This document shows, piece after piece, positions 30,227 to 37,592 of a stretch of DNA of 37,592 nt (positions within the stretch are counted from its first letter, which is position 1; every line of letters begins with the position of its first letter). A program made the translations under genes and the position numbers. The notes beneath the pieces are model-generated. The model saw nothing but the letters and a program-made list of their open reading frames with translations, was not told where the DNA came from and ran no database searches. This stretch comes from Leyella stercorea. GTDB taxonomy: Bacteria > Bacteroidota > Bacteroidia > Bacteroidales > Bacteroidaceae. Location: contig NZ_JAHQUY010000030.1 of the NCBI RefSeq assembly GCF_019052365.1, positions 1-37,592 of the forward strand, read 5' to 3'.

Positions 30227-31474
30227 ATGATACGATTCGACACCGACCGCTTGCGTGAAATACTCGACACGCTATCCCGCAACAAATCGCGCACCTTCCT
30301 AACCGGATTCGGCGTGTTTTGGGGCGTGTTCATGCTCGTCGGACTCATCGGCGGAGGCGACGGACTCAAGGAGCTTATCAACAAGAACCTCGACGGATTC
30401 GCCACAAACTCTGCCGTCGTATGGGCGCAGCAGACAACCATACCCTACCACGGATTCCGCAAAGGACGACAGTGGGTGATGAACTACGACGACGTGAAGC
30501 GACTCAAGGCGCACGTGCCAGAGCTCGACGTCGTTACGCCTACCATCACGCGATGGGGAGCGGGCGCAACGCACGGCGACAAACACGCCTCATGCACCGT
30601 GAAGGGCGTGATGCCAGACATGCAGGAGGTCACTACGCCGAAGATGTTCTACGGACGATACATAAACGAGATGGACATCAGTCAGGGACGCAAGGTCTGC
30701 GTCATCGGCAAGCAAGTGTACAAGTCGCTCTTCACCGGCGGAGGCGACCCGTGCGGTCAGCTCATTCGCATCGACTCCATATATTATAATGTGGTGGGTG
30801 TCAACTATAGCGACGGCAACATGAACATCAACGGCAGCGACGAACAAGCCGTAGTGCTGCCCATCACGCTCGTGCAGCAGGTGTACAACCGCGGACACAA
30901 CATCGACCTGCTCTGCATGACCGGAAAGCCCGGCGTGAAGATGAGCGACATCACCGACCGCATACGCAGCGTGATAGCGCAGGCGCACGACGTGAGTCCG
31001 AAGGACGATAAGGGCGTGATGATATTCAACACCGAGATGATGTTCTCGATGGTCGACAGCATGTTCCGCGGCGTCAACATACTCATCTGGCTCGTAGGCA
31101 TAGGCACGCTGCTCGCCGGAGCCATCGGCGTGTCGAACATCATGATGGTGACCGTGCGCGAACGCACAACAGAGATTGGCATACGCCGTGCAATAGGCGC
31201 CACACCGCGAAGCATTCTCTCGCAAATCATCTCCGAAAGCATACTCCTCACAGCCATTGCCGGCATGAGCGGCATACTCTTCGTTGTGCTTATCCTGCAG
31301 GCGCTCGAAATGGCTAACACAACGGACGGCATCGTCAAGGCTCACTTTCAGATTAGCTTCTGGACAGCCGTGGGCGCCGTAGCCATGCTCTCACTGCTCG
31401 GCGTGCTCGCCGGACTCGCGCCTGCCATGAGAGCCATGAGAATCAAACCCGTAGACGCCATGCGCGACGAGTAA
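30227..31474 (+). CDS. MacB-type ABC permease (FtsX fold), second of two
   Basis: A 415-residue inner-membrane permease with the same plan as its neighbour: a first helix in FLTGFGVFWGVFMLVGLIGG (about residues 24-43), a periplasmic domain (about 45-270), and a C-terminal FtsX domain with VSNIMMVTVRERTTEIGIRR (about 302-321), ending MRIKPVDAMRDE. There is no ATPase domain. It differs from the first permease mostly in the periplasmic part. It lies 122 bases after permease one and 13 bases before the membrane fusion protein gene, so all four genes seem to act together. Confidence 0.9.
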   Translation: MIRFDTDRLREILDTLSRNKSRTFLTGFGVFWGVFMLVGLIGGGDGLKELINKNLDGFATNSAVVWAQQTTIPYHGFRKGRQWVMNYDDVKRLKAHVPELDVVTPTITRWGAGATHGDKHASCTVKGVMPDMQEVTTPKMFYGRYINEMDISQGRKVCVIGKQVYKSLFTGGGDPCGQLIRIDSIYYNVVGVNYSDGNMNINGSDEQAVVLPITLVQQVYNRGHNIDLLCMTGKPGVKMSDITDRIRSVIAQAHDVSPKDDKGVMIFNTEMMFSMVDSMFRGVNILIWLVGIGTLLAGAIGVSNIMMVTVRERTTEIGIRRAIGATPRSILSQIISESILLTAIAGMSGILFVVLILQALEMANTTDGIVKAHFQISFWTAVGAVAMLSLLGVLAGLAPAMRAMRIKPVDAMRDE

Positions 31475-31487
31475 AACAACCCAGCTT

Positions 31488-32600
31488 ATGAAAAAGTACA
31501 TCAAATACATCCTCATGGCACTTGTTGCCGTGATCTTCATCGGAACATTCGTGTTTCTCTACATCAAGTCGCAGCCTCAACCAGAGGTCTACGACGAGTT
31601 CACACTGCAGCGTATGAACATCCGCAAGACCACCGTCGTCACCGGCAAGATTGAGCCGCGCAACGAGGTGAACGTGAAGCCGCAAATCTCGGGCATCATC
31701 ACCGAGATACTCAAAGAGGCAGGCGAAACGGTTCAGCAGGGCGAGGTGATTGCAAAGGTCAAGGTGATTCCGGACATGGGTTCGCTCAGCGCAGCCCAGT
31801 CGCGTCTGCGTCTTGCCGAGATAAACCGCAAGCAGGCGCAAACCGACTACGACCGCGAGAAGGCTCTTTTCGACAAAGGACTCGTCGCTGCCGACGAATA
31901 CGACAAGATAGCGCAGGCTCTGCGCCAGGCTCGCGAGGAGGTGGACGCAGCGCAGGACAACCTGGAGGTAGTGCGCGACGGCGTTTCGAAGTCGAACGCT
32001 TCGGCTTCGTCTACGCTCATACGCTCCACAATCACGGGTCTGATACTCGACATACCGGTGAAGGTGGGCAACTCCGTCATTCTTGCCAACACCTTCAACG
32101 ACGGAACCACAATAGCTACCGTCGCAAACATGAACGACCTCATCTTCCGCGGCAATATCGACGAGACTGAGGTGGGTCGTCTCTCCGCCGGAATGAACAT
32201 GAAGATTACGATCGGCGCGCTGCAGGATCTGAAGTTCGACGCCCGCTTAGAGTACATCTCGCCGAAAGCTACGGAGCAGAACGGCGCCAACCAGTTTGAG
32301 ATAAAGGCAGCCGTGAATCTGCCGTCCTCGTCTACGAACATACGCTCGGGCTACAGCGCCAACGCAGAGATAGTGCTGGCTGAAGCGAAGAACGTGCTGG
32401 CTGTGCCAGAGAGCGCCATAGAGTTTGAGGGCAACGACACATACGTCTACGTGATAAAGGGCGAAGGCGACAAGCAGACATACGAGCGACGCAAGGTGCA
32501 GACCGGCATTTCGGACGGCATCAACATCGAGATTCGCAGCGGAGTGAAACAGAACGAACGCGTGCGCGGACCGAAAAAGATGGTTGCCGACAACAAATAA
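31488..32600 (+). CDS. periplasmic adaptor / membrane fusion protein (MacA/HlyD type)
   Basis: A 370-residue adaptor anchored by one N-terminal helix (about residues 5-25, YILMALVAVIFIGTFVFLYI) that would link the inner-membrane ABC permeases to an outer-membrane channel. Order of parts: beta-barrel/lipoyl half (VVTGKIEPRNEVNVKPQISG, GETVQQGEVIAKV, about 50-90), an alpha-helical hairpin (about 100-165, rich in AQ/AR heptads such as RLRLAEINRKQAQTDYDREK), the second lipoyl half (STITGLILDIPVKVGNSV), then barrel and membrane-proximal domains. The C-terminal end is short (RVRGPKKMVADNK). No TolC-like gene is in the window, so the outer-membrane partner must be elsewhere. Confidence 0.9.
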   Translation: MKKYIKYILMALVAVIFIGTFVFLYIKSQPQPEVYDEFTLQRMNIRKTTVVTGKIEPRNEVNVKPQISGIITEILKEAGETVQQGEVIAKVKVIPDMGSLSAAQSRLRLAEINRKQAQTDYDREKALFDKGLVAADEYDKIAQALRQAREEVDAAQDNLEVVRDGVSKSNASASSTLIRSTITGLILDIPVKVGNSVILANTFNDGTTIATVANMNDLIFRGNIDETEVGRLSAGMNMKITIGALQDLKFDARLEYISPKATEQNGANQFEIKAAVNLPSSSTNIRSGYSANAEIVLAEAKNVLAVPESAIEFEGNDTYVYVIKGEGDKQTYERRKVQTGISDGINIEIRSGVKQNERVRGPKKMVADNK

Positions 32601-32622
32601 GCAACAACTACAGATTATATCA

Positions 32623-32656
32623 CGGTTAGCTTGCCGCAATCGGCGGCAGTTAACCG
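32623..32656. other. imperfect inverted repeat after the ABC operon
   Basis: CGGTTAGCTTGCCGC (32623-32637) can pair with GCGGCAGTTAACCG (32643-32656) with a bulge. It lies 23 bases after the adaptor stop codon. There is no T-run, so termination is uncertain. Confidence 0.45.
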
Positions 32657-32730
32657 TACAACCTAAGACCTCTTACGTACTACAGAACGCAATTTAATGC
32701 ACAAATTGTTAGAGAGTATATAAAAAACGA

Positions 32731-32760
32731 ATATACTAATACATACTAATACATACTAAT
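32731..32760. repeat. 10-bp tandem repeat, three copies
   Basis: Three head-to-tail copies of ACATACTAAT (the first with T for C at its second position in the form ATATACTAAT), ending 11 bases before the ATG of the next gene. This places the repeat in the leader or at the ribosome-binding region, so a change in copy number could alter expression. Confidence 0.7.
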
Positions 32761-32771
32761 AACAAACCAAT

Positions 32772-33431
32772 ATGAACAAATTATTCTTTACAGCCCTTGC
32801 GCTGCTCGGCACTTGTACAGCCGTAGCAGCCGAAGACTACAAGGGCGAAACGCCGAAAAGCGGAGGCACCTACTGTCTCTACAATGTCGGCAAGAAACAG
32901 TTTCTCGGCACCGAAGACGGACGTCTTGTGCTTGGTGGCGAGAAGGTGAAGGTGACGCTCGAACAGATCGAGAGCGCAACCACTCCGGGATTCTACCGCA
33001 TCATGTCGGGCGACACAGCGTGGGGAGCCGAACTTTGGGGCACGCCGTCTGCAAAGGGCGGCACGTTCAGCGAGTGGCGCATTGAGCCGGTGGAGGGTTC
33101 TACCGAAGAATACGCCATCTCGAGCCGCAACACAGAGGCAAGTGCTTCGATGTATCTCTACCAGAACTCAGTCTACAACCGCATCGCCGCTATGCCACAG
33201 ATGCCGGGCAAGGAGTTTGAGGCTGCACAGTGGCTACTCGTAGACGCCAATACGCCCGAGACTGCCATCGAAGGCGTGAAGACCGACGGCGTAGAGACCG
33301 AACAGAAGCAGACTCATGCCAAGGGCGTGCACAACATCGGCGGTCAGCAGGTGCGCACAGACAGCAACACCGACGGATTGCAGGAGGGCATATACATCGT
33401 GAACGGCAAGAAAACGCTGCTGAAGAAGTAA
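32772..33431 (+). CDS. small secreted protein, beta-trefoil-like, with short sorting-like tail
   Basis: A 219-residue exported protein of unknown function. The signal peptide ends near AVAAE (residue 20). The main part (about 24-155) has the spacing of a beta-trefoil or ricin-like repeat: GGTYCLYNVGKKQFLGTEDG, GFYRIMSGDTAWGAEL, FSEWRIEPVEGSTEEYAISS. A short link (about 158-185) leads to GVHNIGGQQVRTDSNTDG and GIYIVNGKKTLLKK, which has the form of the short C-terminal tails widespread in Prevotella-like secreted proteins. No catalytic residues are evident; glycan binding would fit the fold guess. It is 51 bases before the GH2 gene on the same strand, so the two are likely expressed together. 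Confidence 0.68.
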   Translation: MNKLFFTALALLGTCTAVAAEDYKGETPKSGGTYCLYNVGKKQFLGTEDGRLVLGGEKVKVTLEQIESATTPGFYRIMSGDTAWGAELWGTPSAKGGTFSEWRIEPVEGSTEEYAISSRNTEASASMYLYQNSVYNRIAAMPQMPGKEFEAAQWLLVDANTPETAIEGVKTDGVETEQKQTHAKGVHNIGGQQVRTDSNTDGLQEGIYIVNGKKTLLKK

Positions 33432-37154
<3,723 letters not shown>

Positions 37155-37179
37155 ACATTCAGACAAATAACCCTTAGGA

Positions 37180-37210
37180 GGCTACGGCATTCTTGTCGTA
37201 GCCTTTTTTT
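37180..37210 (+). terminator. terminator of the GH2 gene
   Basis: GGCTACGGCA (37180-37189), TTCT loop, TGTCGTAGCC (37194-37203) with one G-T pair, followed by seven T. It lies 25 bases after the stop codon. Confidence 0.9.
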
Positions 37211-37334
37211 GTAGCGGAGGTCTCCGGCCTCCGCAGCAGGCAGCGTTGTTGCTAACATAAGACATAGTGCGGCGGAAGTCTCCGCAGAAAGCTGCGTTAG
37301 ACCTGGTGCGGCGGAGGCCGGAGACCTCCGCTAC
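37211..37334. repeat. 27-bp dyad family, inverted pair
   Basis: A direct copy begins at 37211 (GTAGCGGAGGTCTCCGGCCT and on to 37237) and an inverted copy ends at 37334 (GGAGACCTCCGCTAC), with a partly decayed copy between (GCGGCGGAAGTCTCCGCAG, about 37269-37287). The outer pair are exact inverted repeats. The block follows the GH2 terminator directly, just as other copies sit at gene 3' ends. Confidence 0.88.
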
Positions 37335-37493
37335 TATCCTTCCATTTACGATTTCAAACAAAAACAGCCCTAAAACTTACACTTCAAAACCATAACAAAC
37401 CGAATGAAAAACAATTTTTTGATGTGTTCGAGCACATAATATTTGACATATATCAATAAAACCGCAAGTTTCGTGACATTTACATTAAAAACA

Positions 37494-37524
37494 TTTGTCA
37501 TCTTCAGAATTGTACGTACCTTTG
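37494..37524 (+). promoter_or_regulatory. canonical promoter for a gene beyond the right edge
   Basis: TTTG (37494-37497), 19 bases, then TACCTTTG (37517-37524): a near-ideal Bacteroidota promoter. The 68 bases after it to the end of the window are A/T-rich with repeated TAGRTT-TTTAGGTT motifs and have no start codon with a following frame, so the leader is long or the gene starts outside the window. Bases 37335-37493 hold nothing else that I recognise. Confidence 0.72.
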
Positions 37525-37592
37525 CATTGTCAAAAGGTTAATAGATTGTTTAGGTTAGTAGTAATAGATTTAGGTTTTTAGTTATTAGGTTT

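Overview
The window comes from a member of the Bacteroidota, most likely order Bacteroidales and Prevotellaceae-like, with rather high GC. The evidence is the type of promoter (TAnnTTTG -7 boxes with TTG/TTTG near -33), the secreted glycan-active enzymes, the C-terminal tails of the form G-[VI]-Y-[VI]-V-x-G-K-[KE]-x-[VL]-[VL]-K that resemble type IX secretion sorting signals, and the families of malate dehydrogenase, MacB-type transporter and ThrE exporter. Genus cannot be fixed from the sequence alone.

Layout. (1) 1-3.4 kb: two glycosyltransferases (GT4, GT2) and a mannose-1-phosphate guanylyltransferase, the end of a surface polysaccharide or glycosylation locus, closed by a terminator. (2) 3.5-12.4 kb: a secreted carbohydrate locus with a two-domain esterase (GDSL plus sialate O-acetylesterase), a GH29 fucosidase, a GEVED/carbohydrate-binding protein and a GEVED-GEVED-GH16 endo-glucanase-like enzyme; no SusC/SusD pair is present. 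(3) 12.4-15.9 kb, minus strand: an operon of three secreted proteins of unknown function. (4) 16.0-18.9 kb: divergent housekeeping genes, malate dehydrogenase and Xaa-Pro aminopeptidase. (5) 18.9-20.0 kb: about 1.1 kb without genes, packed with repeats. (6) 20.0-25.6 kb: LysR regulator, ThrE-type exporter, AspT/YidE-type transporter with RCK domains, and an EamA transporter. (7) 25.6-28.1 kb: an AT-rich restriction-modification island (short HTH remnant, C5 cytosine methyltransferase, PD-(D/E)XK-like endonuclease). (8) 28.1-32.6 kb: a MacB-like ABC operon (ATPase, two permeases, membrane fusion protein). (9) 32.8-37.2 kb: a small secreted protein and a 1223-residue GH2 beta-galactosidase. A canonical promoter near the right edge points to a gene outside the window.

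How it fits together: fucosidase, beta-galactosidase, GH16 enzyme and acetylesterase would jointly suit stripping and cutting of host-type or other decorated glycans, with the products exported or handled by unknown transporters elsewhere. This is an inference. The most unusual material is between genes: three different repeat families (a 27-bp GC-rich dyad that sits at gene 3' ends, a 22-bp tandem array present at two loci, and a 16-bp/64-bp higher-order array framed by nested palindromes with a short sister copy 3 kb away), plus a 58-codon HTH reading frame hidden just before the methyltransferase.
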